This document shows, in pieces, positions 9,467 through 18,773 of a stretch of 42,419 nt of DNA. The notes beneath the pieces are model-generated. The model was given only the letters and a program-made list of their open reading frames with translations. It searched no databases and was not told the DNA's origin. The position numbers were made by a program, and so were the translations under genes. Origin of the DNA: Bacteroidota bacterium. GTDB lineage: Bacteria; Bacteroidota; Bacteroidia; Chitinophagales; Chitinophagaceae. The stretch covers positions 1 to 42,419 of the forward strand of contig JABDAP010000002.1 in NCBI GenBank assembly GCA_013289065.1, read 5' to 3'. Position 1 is the first letter of the stretch. Every line of letters begins with the position of its first letter.

Positions 9467-9799
9467 TTATTTTGCGGATACTTCGTCTTTAAATGAAAGC
9501 CGGATCAGTTTTTCAGGCCTTTGTTCAAGTATCTGAATTTTATCAAGGCCTTTTTGCGTGATGGAAAACTGGAGCGTATTGGCTTGTGCAATGATCACCA
9601 TTGCTTCTTCCTGTAAAGAAAGCAGGTGTTTGTAGATCAGATCCCAATCAAAAGTTGCATGCAGGATCATTTCCCTGGGTGTACATAAATAATGCGTCGG
9701 GTTAGGCTCATCCTGTGCGATCTGTGCAAGTGTTTGAAGCGTAAAATACTGGTTCTCCATTCCTACAAGATAAATGAGTTGGTAAAAATGTTGCATCAA
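9467..9799 (-). CDS. Hypothetical protein (110 aa)
   Basis: Intact ORF; no confident domain. Confidence 0.5.
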   Translation of the reverse strand: MMQHFYQLIYLVGMENQYFTLQTLAQIAQDEPNPTHYLCTPREMILHATFDWDLIYKHLLSLQEEAMVIIAQANTLQFSITQKGLDKIQILEQRPEKLIRLSFKDEVSAK

Positions 9800-9909
9800 T
9801 CCTGCCCATTAGTTATTCACAATGAGTAAAAGCGGTTTGACGGGGCACAAAATCAACACATTAGCATGATGATGATCTTGATAAGTAATATTTTTTTCGT
9901 TAAAAAGAA

Positions 9910-10086
9910 TTAACGTTTTAACTGTTTGAGGATGTCTTTTCTAAACGGGCCATACAATTCGATCGCATGTTTGATCTCTTCATGTGTGCGCCATGGATGT
10001 TCCTTGTGCAGGTATTCCACTTCATTAGGATCATTTTTATCCACCCGTATCGCATCCTGCTTGCCGGTTTTTGTTTTGTCGTCCAT
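9910..10086 (-). CDS. DUF3606-like small protein
   Basis: MDDKTKTGKQDAIRVDKNDPNEVEYLHKEHPWRTHEEIKHAIELYGPFRKDILKQLKR. Confidence 0.6.
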   Translation of the reverse strand: MDDKTKTGKQDAIRVDKNDPNEVEYLHKEHPWRTHEEIKHAIELYGPFRKDILKQLKR

Positions 10087-10245
10087 AAAATATATTTTCT
10101 GATACAATGAAAAAATCCTGCCAATATCAACAAATTCCAGTGCAAAATTTTCCACATAGTTTGCGATGGATAGAAGAGGGTATAAGTTTTTACATATTTA
10201 ATTTATGGAAAATGAATTCTATCTCATTAAGTAAAAACGAATTGT

Positions 10246-10440
10246 ATGTTAGAAAAGAGAACCTCCATGCGCCAGAACAAAGTGGCTCCGATAAGTGATG
10301 AAGCATTTGAACAGCTGGAAAAAAAATATGGGATCGATGTAGAAACATTGCGCAAAATGGCAACAGAGCTTCGTTACTCAAGACCTAAGCTGGAAGCGCA
10401 TTTGACCGTATTGGCGTATGAAGCCAAGAAAAGAATGTAG
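10246..10440 (+). CDS. Hypothetical small protein
   Basis: MLEKRTSMRQNKVAPISDEAFEQLEKKYGIDVETLRKMATELRYSRPKLEAHLTVLAYEAKKRM. Confidence 0.5.
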   Translation: MLEKRTSMRQNKVAPISDEAFEQLEKKYGIDVETLRKMATELRYSRPKLEAHLTVLAYEAKKRM

Positions 10441-10487
10441 AAAAGCAGAAGCATAAAGGGTGGCATGAGATTAGAACTATACTAAAG

Positions 10488-10832
10488 ATGAAAAGGACAG
10501 TGTTAATAGTAGATGATGAAATTGATCTTTGTTTATTGATCAAAAGTTACCTTGGCAAAAAAGATTGCCAGGTATATATAGCACACTCACTGAAGGAAGG
10601 AATACAAAAACTGGAAACGATCAAAACGGATGTACTTTTTCTGGACAACAATCTTCCTGACGGAACCGGCTGGAAAGAAGCGCAAAACATACATACCAGG
10701 TTTCCCTGGCTCCATATCAATTTAATGAGTGCAGTTACCAATGCACAGGCAGCGCCTGTAAAACCGGGCGATACATTCCAGATCCTGGAAAAACCGATGA
10801 GGCTTTCCGATATGGAAAAGTACCTCGGCTGA
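10488..10832 (+). CDS. Receiver-only response regulator
   Basis: MKRTVLIVDDEIDLCLLIKSYL...DVLFLDNNLPDGTGWKEA...NLMSAVTN...ILEKPM; REC fold motifs with no output domain. Confidence 0.88.
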   Translation: MKRTVLIVDDEIDLCLLIKSYLGKKDCQVYIAHSLKEGIQKLETIKTDVLFLDNNLPDGTGWKEAQNIHTRFPWLHINLMSAVTNAQAAPVKPGDTFQILEKPMRLSDMEKYLG

Positions 10833-10837
10833 TCAAG

Positions 10838-11413
10838 CTAATAGTTCAGATACTTTTTCTGCGAAATACCAAACGCCATCATTTTTTCATAGAGATGAAG
10901 CCTTGTTAAACCAACCGCATCAGCCAATTCCTGGTGGCTGCCGCTTGAAAGGATATGATCTTCGATCAAATGTTTTTCTTCGAAAAGTTTCGACCTTACT
11001 TTCATCAACAATTTCCCCAGGTTATTTTCACCAACATTTTTGCATACGCCCCAGAAGGTGTCCCGCCAGTCATTGCCTTCGATCAATTCCGTAACGCCGG
11101 TGGCCATCAGCGCTTTTGCGAGCAATGGTTCCTTTCCGCCAAATTTGATGAACAGTAATTCTTCCATCACCCGTAGCTTTAATTCTTTTGTCCAGTAACT
11201 ATCCGGTTTCATATTATGACCGGCTAAAAATTCTTTTGCATCGCCGGGTGTAGGGCAGGACTGGATCATAACTTTTACAGCAGGGTTCTCTATTTTAGAT
11301 GAAACATAGGCATGTTCCAAAGTAGGATAGATAAGCCCTTTCCAACTAATATAACATGGCCAGAAATTGGAGAGGAACCTGTATTCGTGCTGGAAGGAAG
11401 TGATGGGTTGCAT
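10838..11413 (-). CDS. NADAR (YbiA-like) family protein with C-terminal Fis-like HTH
   Basis: FLSNFWPCYISWKGLIYPTLEHAYVSSKI, NDWRDTFWGVCKNVGENNLGKLLMKVRSKL (NADAR); IEDHILSSGSHQELADAVGLTRLHLYEKMMAFGI (Fis-like HTH). Confidence 0.8.
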   Translation of the reverse strand: MQPITSFQHEYRFLSNFWPCYISWKGLIYPTLEHAYVSSKIENPAVKVMIQSCPTPGDAKEFLAGHNMKPDSYWTKELKLRVMEELLFIKFGGKEPLLAKALMATGVTELIEGNDWRDTFWGVCKNVGENNLGKLLMKVRSKLFEEKHLIEDHILSSGSHQELADAVGLTRLHLYEKMMAFGISQKKYLNY

Positions 11414-11467
11414 GAAAGGGAATTAGGATGATGTATTAACTGAATAGATCTCGCATTGGCCGAATAA

Positions 11468-12130
11468 TCAAATAGAATCGGGCACATCAAGTTTTTCAAC
11501 CTTGGCTTCCGTATGCGTTCGTTTTACTAAGTGTACCTGATCAGCATCAACGGTGAAATAAAACGTTTCGGCCCAATCTGCACTGGCCATTCTATGCATA
11601 CTGAAACTATCCTTTGTAAAATATATTTTTATTTTACCGGGAGTTTTGGTTAAGATGATCTTGCCAAAACTTGTTACATAATTAGCTCCCGACGGGCGAA
11701 TGTTACATTCTTTTAATTCATTTAGCACAGCCGTATCATTCCTGAACCATTTTCTTTCAAAAGCAAGGTATTCATCCGAACATTGATAACCGATGCCGAG
11801 CGCTAATGGAAGTTTGCAGCTGTATCTAACCGGCTTTGCATCATATTCAAGATCGCAATCGGTTCCGGCATAGGTAGCAATAAATCCAAGTATGGCTCTC
11901 TCCGCTTCGGTCATTTTTTTGAAGTAAGAAAGATTTAATCCGGAATAAAACCCCCTGAAGTCCTGTAAACTTTTATTCCCGCTTTTTTTGGAACCGAGAA
12001 TGATGATAGAAACCGGCTTTGATGCGATCGTGTTCTTTGTTTTGTTTACCGGCTGGGATAACACGGTGTTACAAATGATCAGTAAACAGTAACAGGTACA
12101 AATAATGGATGTTTTATTCCGGGTGATCAT
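11468..12130 (-). CDS. Hypothetical secreted protein
   Basis: Intact ORF with hydrophobic N-terminus; no confident domain. Confidence 0.6.
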   Translation of the reverse strand: MITRNKTSIICTCYCLLIICNTVLSQPVNKTKNTIASKPVSIIILGSKKSGNKSLQDFRGFYSGLNLSYFKKMTEAERAILGFIATYAGTDCDLEYDAKPVRYSCKLPLALGIGYQCSDEYLAFERKWFRNDTAVLNELKECNIRPSGANYVTSFGKIILTKTPGKIKIYFTKDSFSMHRMASADWAETFYFTVDADQVHLVKRTHTEAKVEKLDVPDSI

Positions 12131-12145
12131 ATAATAAAATTAATG

Positions 12146-14611
12146 TTACTTTTCTGCCGGAACTTTCGACCGTATATAATCCGCCAATCCCTTATTACCT
12201 GCAGTAGCCTGTGCCGTTGCAACAGCAGTCAGCATTTCATTGACCGCAGGTGTTCCAAAACGTGCAAGGAATGCGGGAAGATCATCCCTGAAAACAACCA
12301 GCATATCAACCTGTTTTCTTACCTGCGCCTCATTTTTTGTTCTGCTGAGTGCATTGCCAAGTGTTTGCAGTTTCCCGATCCTTGTATTGGTACTGGATTG
12401 TTCGAAAACATCATATACATATGCAAAATCATTTTCTTCGCCGCGCGAAAGGATATCCATGATGGCAACCTGCAATTGCCCTTTGGCAGGTTGTTTGGCG
12501 AGCCATCTTGCCATTCCAATTGCAGTAACGGAATCAGCTTTTCCCAGCGACTCGAGCCCTGCACCTGCAACAGAATAAGAAGAATCTTTGATGGCCTGCA
12601 AATAAATGGGCTTGTATGCCGGCAGGTCTTTTTGCATCAAAGTGTATACAGCGCCCTGCCTTACAAACGCATCCGGATCATGTTGTGCGAGATCTTTTAC
12701 AATCGTTTCCATTTCATTTCTAACTGTATCGTTGGTAAAGTCAAGGTTTGATATAATGAGGTTACGTAACTGCGGCTGTTTATCTTTCAGCGCCATTTTA
12801 AAAAACGCCAGCCTGTCCGGTTCCTGTTTGTGATTGATAAAAAACCCCACCGCTTCTCTTCTGTCAACATATAAGCCACCATAATGATACTGGAAGTCGA
12901 ACATCACCGCCGTCTTGTGATCTGTTTTGTCGGACAATAATATCTTATCTGCATCAACATTTATAAGATTTGGCTTTGCAGTTACTGCAAATGAAAAAGT
13001 ATCCACTGCATTGTTGGCCCAGACCTGGTATCTTTTTTTCGACAACCCCTCATACACATCGATCGCCAATGGGAGTTTGAAAAGACTTGGTTGCAGTTGT
13101 TTGATGATCACTTTGGCAATTCCGTTTTCGTAATCATAAGAAATATCGAGCTTCGGGTGCCCCTGCCCGTAATACCATTGATTAAAGAACCAGTTCAGAT
13201 CTTTGCCTGTTACCTGCTCAAATGCGAGCCGTAAATTGTTTACTTCCGCCGAACCGAATTTATTCGCGGTAAGATACTGGTGAAGCGATTTGAAAAATGC
13301 AGAGTCGCCCACATAGTGGCGAAGCATATGTAAAATAGCGCCGCCTTTCTGATAACCTACATCATCAAAAGCATCGATCGCATTTTCATAATGAAAACGT
13401 ACCAGGCTTTTGTTCATCCCATCACGGTCGCTGAGATAATTTCTGCGGTCGAGATAAATGTGTTCATCGCCTGCCTCTTTTCCATACTTGTATTCATCCC
13501 ATAATGTTTCCCCGTAATCGGCAAAAGATTCATTGAGTGTGATGTTGCTCCAGCTTTCCGTGGTAACATAATCGCCGAACCACTGGTGAAATAATTCGTG
13601 TGCTATGATGCCATCCCATAAACTATTGCCATCAACCAGTTCTCTTGCATCCTGCTGTACGCCTTCGTCATGCAGCGTGATGCTGGTGTTTTCCATCGCA
13701 CCGAAAATATAATCCCTTCCGCTAACCTGGTCGTACTTGGGCCATGGATAATCAACGCCGGTGATCTTTGAATAAAATGCGATCATTTCAGGCGTGTTGC
13801 CAAAAGTTCTCCGTGCATACGGTGCGTATTCTTTTTCAACATAGTAATTCACTTCTTTATTCCTGTAATGGTCTTTGATCACTGCCCAATCACCCACACC
13901 GATAAAAATAAGATATGGCGCATGCGGCAGATCCATTTTCCAGGTATCGGTACGTGTGCCGTCGTTGTTTGTTTTTTGACTTGCCAGCAAACCATTCGAG
14001 AGTGTCAGGTATTTTGCCGGAACCGTCATGGTTATTTCATCGGTTGTTTTCTGGTTGGGTTTATCGATTGTGGGAAACCAGTAGGAGTTGGCTTCTGTTT
14101 CGCCCTGCGACCAGATCTGCACAGGTTTGCCTTTTACTTCATTATGTGCGTTGATAAAATATAAACCCTTTTCACCAGGCATCAGCGAAGGATGCGCGGC
14201 TTTGTATTCATCGGGTTTGGAAGTGTAATTGATGTATAAGATATAATTCTCGCCTGCATGATATGTTTTGTTCAGCGTGATATGCAGGTTCATATTATCG
14301 TATGTATAATGAAGCGGGATATTTTTTCCGTTGTTCACAACGCATACTTCATGGATAGCCATTCCTTTGGCATCGAGGCTTACTGAATCGGAAGGATAAA
14401 AATGCGGGTGTAGTGTGATCCATGCTTTGCCATGCATCCATGATTTATCGTAATCAAAATGCAGATCAAGTTTGGTATGTACAAGGTCGCTCAGTTTTGG
14501 CTCCGCGGCCCTGTATATCCGTTTCCATGCAGTATCTCCCTGCGATTGGGCAGATGCCATGTTACTGCCGATAGAACAAAAAGCAAAAACGGCAACGATA
14601 AAAATTCTCAT
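12146..14611 (-). CDS. M1 family metallopeptidase (aminopeptidase N-like)
   Basis: GAMENTSITL (GAMEN), HELFHQWFGDYVTTESWSNITLNESFADY (HExxH-x18-E), signal peptide. Confidence 0.95.
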   Translation of the reverse strand: MRIFIVAVFAFCSIGSNMASAQSQGDTAWKRIYRAAEPKLSDLVHTKLDLHFDYDKSWMHGKAWITLHPHFYPSDSVSLDAKGMAIHEVCVVNNGKNIPLHYTYDNMNLHITLNKTYHAGENYILYINYTSKPDEYKAAHPSLMPGEKGLYFINAHNEVKGKPVQIWSQGETEANSYWFPTIDKPNQKTTDEITMTVPAKYLTLSNGLLASQKTNNDGTRTDTWKMDLPHAPYLIFIGVGDWAVIKDHYRNKEVNYYVEKEYAPYARRTFGNTPEMIAFYSKITGVDYPWPKYDQVSGRDYIFGAMENTSITLHDEGVQQDARELVDGNSLWDGIIAHELFHQWFGDYVTTESWSNITLNESFADYGETLWDEYKYGKEAGDEHIYLDRRNYLSDRDGMNKSLVRFHYENAIDAFDDVGYQKGGAILHMLRHYVGDSAFFKSLHQYLTANKFGSAEVNNLRLAFEQVTGKDLNWFFNQWYYGQGHPKLDISYDYENGIAKVIIKQLQPSLFKLPLAIDVYEGLSKKRYQVWANNAVDTFSFAVTAKPNLINVDADKILLSDKTDHKTAVMFDFQYHYGGLYVDRREAVGFFINHKQEPDRLAFFKMALKDKQPQLRNLIISNLDFTNDTVRNEMETIVKDLAQHDPDAFVRQGAVYTLMQKDLPAYKPIYLQAIKDSSYSVAGAGLESLGKADSVTAIGMARWLAKQPAKGQLQVAIMDILSRGEENDFAYVYDVFEQSSTNTRIGKLQTLGNALSRTKNEAQVRKQVDMLVVFRDDLPAFLARFGTPAVNEMLTAVATAQATAGNKGLADYIRSKVPAEK

Positions 14612-14788
14612 ACTGGTATTTTTTGGTTAACCAATATACTGTTTTTTAGATAGCGTTCCGGTTTGAAAAATCAAACAAATCAAAACTGCGCCTCCGCGCC
14701 TTTGCGTGCATTTTTTCACACAAAGGTGCGGGGCCGGTTTAATTCCACTAATTCAATGATGCGCAGCCTGATTATTCAGCCACAGACA

Positions 14789-14837
14789 CCACAGACAGGC
14801 ACAGAATAACACAGTTTTTTTTCCGGCCTGTCTGTGG
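14789..14837. repeat. Hairpin-forming intergenic repeat (ccacagacaggc ... gcctgtctgtgg)
   Basis: Inverted repeat read directly between divergent genes. Confidence 0.7.
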
Positions 14838-14936
14838 AAATAATTTTGTATTTAGTTAAAGTAATGTAATGCCATGTTCTTCTTTGGCTATGAACAGATA
14901 ATTTTTTTGTATTTTTTGTCTACTAAATGTAGCCTT

Positions 14937-15512
14937 ATGAAAAAAACGTTGGCCTTATTTAAAATATTCCTGTCTGCATGCCTGCTGATTATTATAACAC
15001 GCAGCCAGGCCCAGCAGCCCGTTTCTATTGCGGGTGCTGTTGAAAGACAATTGAACAACATTGAAAAAAACATCATCAGTGTTGCGGAAGCGATGCCGGA
15101 GGAGAAATTTTATTTTACTCCTGAAACACTTTCGATCAAAGGAAGTGAACTGAAAGGCGTACGGACTTTTGCAGCACAGGTAAAACATCTGGCTACAGAT
15201 AATTTCGCTATCTGGAGCCCGGTAACCGGCGATGCACTTCGCGCTGATATAAAAGATGTGAATGGCCCTGAAAACATACAAACCAAAACACAGATCATAC
15301 AATACCTCAAAGAATCCTTTGCCCTTGGACATAAAGCCATTGCAACACTGACTGAAAAAAATGCGATGGAGATGATCCCGTTCCGCGGGACGAAACTGCC
15401 AAGGCTGGATCTTGTTTTTTATGCATTGACGCATGACAATGACCATTATGGCCAGATGATCGTTTACATAAGATTGGCCGGGATCGATCCGCAAAAGATC
15501 GTGATCAAATAA
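14937..15512 (+). CDS. DinB family protein (secreted)
   Basis: Signal peptide MKKTLALFKIFLSACLLIIITRSQAQ, EAMPEEKFYFTPE, HLATDNF, LTHDNDHYGQMIVYIRLAGI. Confidence 0.8.
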   Translation: MKKTLALFKIFLSACLLIIITRSQAQQPVSIAGAVERQLNNIEKNIISVAEAMPEEKFYFTPETLSIKGSELKGVRTFAAQVKHLATDNFAIWSPVTGDALRADIKDVNGPENIQTKTQIIQYLKESFALGHKAIATLTEKNAMEMIPFRGTKLPRLDLVFYALTHDNDHYGQMIVYIRLAGIDPQKIVIK

Positions 15513-15627
15513 ACCAGGTTAAAAAATGTTTCATTTTTTGTAACAAAAGCGGCCGTACCATGTATAAAACTATTTGAGTGCGTATATTTAAGTGTTAACT
15601 GCTACTTCAATTAAATACTTGCCAATG

Positions 15628-16282
15628 AAAACGATCATCTGCCTTATTGCATTATTTACTATCATGGATTGTTCCGGCCAAACAGTTACACCCAACCCGC
15701 CAATAACAGCAACACAAAAGGATACATCATCAGCCGGCGTTATTTTCTTTGAAGATTTTAATAACAATAAAAACAACTGGACAGTTGCAGACAACAAAAG
15801 TTTAAGGTCAAGAATTGATGGCGGGTTGTATTATTTAACTGCTGTGGGCCATGCATATGGAGAAGCGCAGGAAGTTAAGATCAATACCCGCAAAGATTTT
15901 GAAATTGAAACACGGATAAAGATTTCGGCAGGTAATTCAGAACATAAAAATTATTACAGCATGCTTTTCTGGGGGCGTGAAGCAATGAACAGCTATTATT
16001 TTACATTCGCCAAAGATGGTTTTTGTTTCTGTAGAACTTTGTGGCAGTAAAAATCAGAGTAGTTGTACCACGGAGAACGGTTCGTTACAAAAAACTACGC
16101 TTAACCCTGACGATTTCAATGTGTATATGGTTAGAAAAAAAGGCAACACGTATTCATTTTTTGTTAACGGCACACAATTTTACGAAATGCCTTTCGCTCC
16201 ATTCTTCGGAAATCTGATCGGAATTGGCGCGGGCAGGAATGTAAGCCTCGAAATTGATTATTTGAAAGTGATTTATCTATAA
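15628..16282 (+). pseudogene. Secreted LamG/DUF1080-like protein interrupted by a frameshift
   Basis: Frame ending at 16050 (...NSYYFTFAKDG|FCFCRTLWQ*) is continued in another frame by FVSVELCGSKNQSSCTTENG...NLIGIGAGRNVSLEIDYLKVIYL; junction at a T-run near 16020. Confidence 0.7.
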
Positions 16283-16288
16283 CCTGGC

Positions 16289-16322
16289 CTGGTTAAGCGC
16301 AATACTCGATTGCGTTGACCAG
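16289..16322. terminator. Stem-loop ctggttaagcgcaat/attgcgttgaccag
   Basis: Inverted repeat just after the preceding coding frame; T-tract is weak. Confidence 0.45.
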
Positions 16323-16595
16323 TCATTCGGTTTTGATCCATTGCATTGTAGACGTTGGTATGCATTTTCGTAGAATAAATACTACTAAATTTCTTCCCAT
16401 GCTTTTCTGTTTTTATTAACACAAATTAATTTTGTGTTTAACATTATATTTAAATAACTCGTGTCATTTTTTTATTTAACTTGTACCTGTTAGCGTTTAT
16501 GCTGCCAGACAGCGAGCAAATGATCTCCCCCTTACTATTGCAACCAGCGCTATCGTTTTTATAAACTACCCCCAGTAGTTTTATAATATTAATTT

Positions 16596-18281
16596 ATGTC
16601 ATTCATAACAAAGTTGATTTATCCTATCCAGCATTGTGAAGATGCTGCGGCTCACCTGCTTAGTGCTTTAAACATAAAATATACAACTTATTATTTGCAA
16701 AGAGAGTTGTTGAAACATCCTGATTATCCGAGTTTAATGGCCATTGCAGATGTGATCGGGGCTTCTTATAATATTGCATGCACTCCCTTGAAAATACAAA
16801 AGGAGCGTATAAGTTCAGAACCTGAAATCAAACCTCCATTTATAGCACACATCAAAACACAAAAGGGCGGCTTAGTGTTTGCGATCGTTACAGAATTTAC
16901 AGCAGAACAAATAGTATTATACAATCCCGGTAGTAAGCAGTTCGAAAAATTATCATCAGATGATTTCGATGCTGTATATATGGGAACCTTACTGGTGATC
17001 GAAAATGATGAAAGCAGAGATAACAAAGAACTGAACTATCAAAAGAACCGGAAAACAGAAAGAAAAACGGATCTGCTTCTTAACAGCCTTGTTTTTTCTT
17101 TACCTGTATTAACAATTGTTTCCTGCCTTGCTATAGTTATCGGCAAAAACCTTTTTGCCATGATCGCCCCGATAGCATTCACCATACTCACTTTATGCGG
17201 ATGTATAATAAGTGCCATTTTGTTATGGCACGAAATAGATGAATACAATCCGGCGCTGAAAAACATCTGCCAGGCAAGCAGGCGAATGAACTGTTCAGCG
17301 GTTTTACATTCAAAAGCTTCTAAAATCTTTGGCGTCAGCTGGAGCAGTATCGGTTTCTGTTATTTCATGGGGATGTTAATGACGTTACTGGTAACGGGTA
17401 TTGCTGATAATTTTTCACTTGAATTACTAAGCTGGATAAATATAACGGCGTTGCCATATGTAGCATTCTCTATTTTTTATCAATCGAAAGTAGTTAAACA
17501 ATGGTGTTTATTATGCCTGTTATCGCAGGCCGTATTAATTGGCCAATGTCTTATAGCTACCATAGGAAAATTCCATACACGTTTTTCCCTTGAGCAGATT
17601 CCTGCGCCTGCTTACTTTTCAATAATTACGTGTTTTGTTTTTGTATTCATTGTGATCCTGTTGATAGTTCCTTCCTTGAAAAAGGGAAGGGAAGGCAGGC
17701 GGAAAGAGATAGAATTACAACAGCTGAAACAAAATCCTCAAATATTCGAATCCTTGCTGGCCAGGCAAAAGTCAATTGAAGAACCCGGGAAAGATTTAGG
17801 AATAACAATAGGAAATCCCGATGGATTGTATAAGCTTATTAAAGTTTGCAATCCTTATTGCGGCCCATGCGCAAGATCTCATTCAATCATCGAAGAGTTG
17901 ATTGAGAATAATGAGGAAATCTGCCTGCAGATAATATTTACAACTTCAGAAGATGATGCTGATATCAGGAAAGCTACGTCGGTACATTTATTAGCCATAG
18001 ACAGTAAAAATGATAAAGCGCTTACCCAAAAAGCATTAAGCGATTGGTATACTTCCCCGGTAAAGGACTATACGAGATTGGCGGCCCAATACCCCTTAAA
18101 TGGTGAATTACAACAGCAGGACGCAAAAATAAAAGCAATGCGGGATTGGTGCATCACAACTGAGATAAAGGCTACCCCAACTTTCTTTCTTTGTACAGAC
18201 ATGACAAACGTACCTGCTACATTTTATCAATTACCGCGCAATTACACAATAGATAGTTTGAAATATTTCTTAATGGTATGA
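16596..18281 (+). CDS. Degenerate C39-like domain / VKOR / thioredoxin fusion protein
   Basis: N-terminal C39-like region (YPIQHCEDAAAHLLSALNI...LLKHPDYPSLMAIADVI), VKOR-like helices with NC...SWSSIGFCYFMG and WCLLC, C-terminal VCNPYCGPCARSHSI (CxxC thioredoxin). Confidence 0.82.
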   Translation: MSFITKLIYPIQHCEDAAAHLLSALNIKYTTYYLQRELLKHPDYPSLMAIADVIGASYNIACTPLKIQKERISSEPEIKPPFIAHIKTQKGGLVFAIVTEFTAEQIVLYNPGSKQFEKLSSDDFDAVYMGTLLVIENDESRDNKELNYQKNRKTERKTDLLLNSLVFSLPVLTIVSCLAIVIGKNLFAMIAPIAFTILTLCGCIISAILLWHEIDEYNPALKNICQASRRMNCSAVLHSKASKIFGVSWSSIGFCYFMGMLMTLLVTGIADNFSLELLSWINITALPYVAFSIFYQSKVVKQWCLLCLLSQAVLIGQCLIATIGKFHTRFSLEQIPAPAYFSIITCFVFVFIVILLIVPSLKKGREGRRKEIELQQLKQNPQIFESLLARQKSIEEPGKDLGITIGNPDGLYKLIKVCNPYCGPCARSHSIIEELIENNEEICLQIIFTTSEDDADIRKATSVHLLAIDSKNDKALTQKALSDWYTSPVKDYTRLAAQYPLNGELQQQDAKIKAMRDWCITTEIKATPTFFLCTDMTNVPATFYQLPRNYTIDSLKYFLMV

Positions 18282-18308
18282 TATTATTAACGATAAAAAG
18301 GCCTGAAC

Positions 18309-18644
18309 ATGTCAGCATTGGTAAAAACGATCAAACGTTTGGAGTATGTCAATTTCTTAATTAAGAAACGGGCAACCGGTGACCTGGAAACTTTTGCAAG
18401 GAAAATGAAATTATCAAAAAGATCGATGGCAGAAATTTTAGCCGAGATGCGTGAAATGGGCGCATCGATCTCATTTGACAGAAGCAAAAGAACCTATTAC
18501 TATGCGGAAGAAGGCGAGTTCTGTATTTCGAAGTTCCTGAGGTATGGCGAAGTACTGACAAGAGATGATGCCACTAAAATCGGAAAACCGGAAGAGCTTT
18601 GCTTTTCTGAAAAAGCAATATTTATACCTTGTAAAGATGTTTGA
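18309..18644 (+). CDS. HTH domain protein (DeoR/HTH_11-like N-terminus)
   Basis: RLEYVNFLIKKRATGDLETFARKMKLSKRSMAEILAEMREMGASISFDRSKRTYYY. Confidence 0.65.
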   Translation: MSALVKTIKRLEYVNFLIKKRATGDLETFARKMKLSKRSMAEILAEMREMGASISFDRSKRTYYYAEEGEFCISKFLRYGEVLTRDDATKIGKPEELCFSEKAIFIPCKDV

Positions 18645-18647
18645 TGC

Positions 18648-18686
18648 AAACACGTTCGATGCAGAAATACTGCATCGGAGGTGTTT
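18648..18686. promoter_or_regulatory. Imperfect 39-bp palindrome directly upstream of a TATATTTG promoter-like element
   Basis: aaacac-gttc-gatgcag-aaata-ctgcatc-ggag-gtgttt; TATATTTG at 18686-18693 fits the Bacteroidota -7 consensus TAnnTTTG. Confidence 0.55.
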
Positions 18687-18773
18687 ATATTTGATATCGA
18701 AAATGCTTTGATATTGTTTAACCTGCAGTAAAAACAATTAGAAGCGATTATTTACACACTAATTTTTTAAAAA

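Noticed and set aside
9918-10157. 79-aa minus-strand ORF MWKILHWNLLILAGFF...
   Set aside because: Out-of-frame overlap with the better supported DUF3606-like ORF.
12143-12751. 202-aa and other plus-strand ORFs opposite the M1 peptidase
   Set aside because: Antisense to a well-supported peptidase; low-complexity Cys/Ser-rich translations typical of shadow ORFs.
14955-15494. 179-aa minus-strand ORF opposite the DinB-like gene
   Set aside because: Antisense shadow ORF; the plus frame has signal peptide and DinB motifs.
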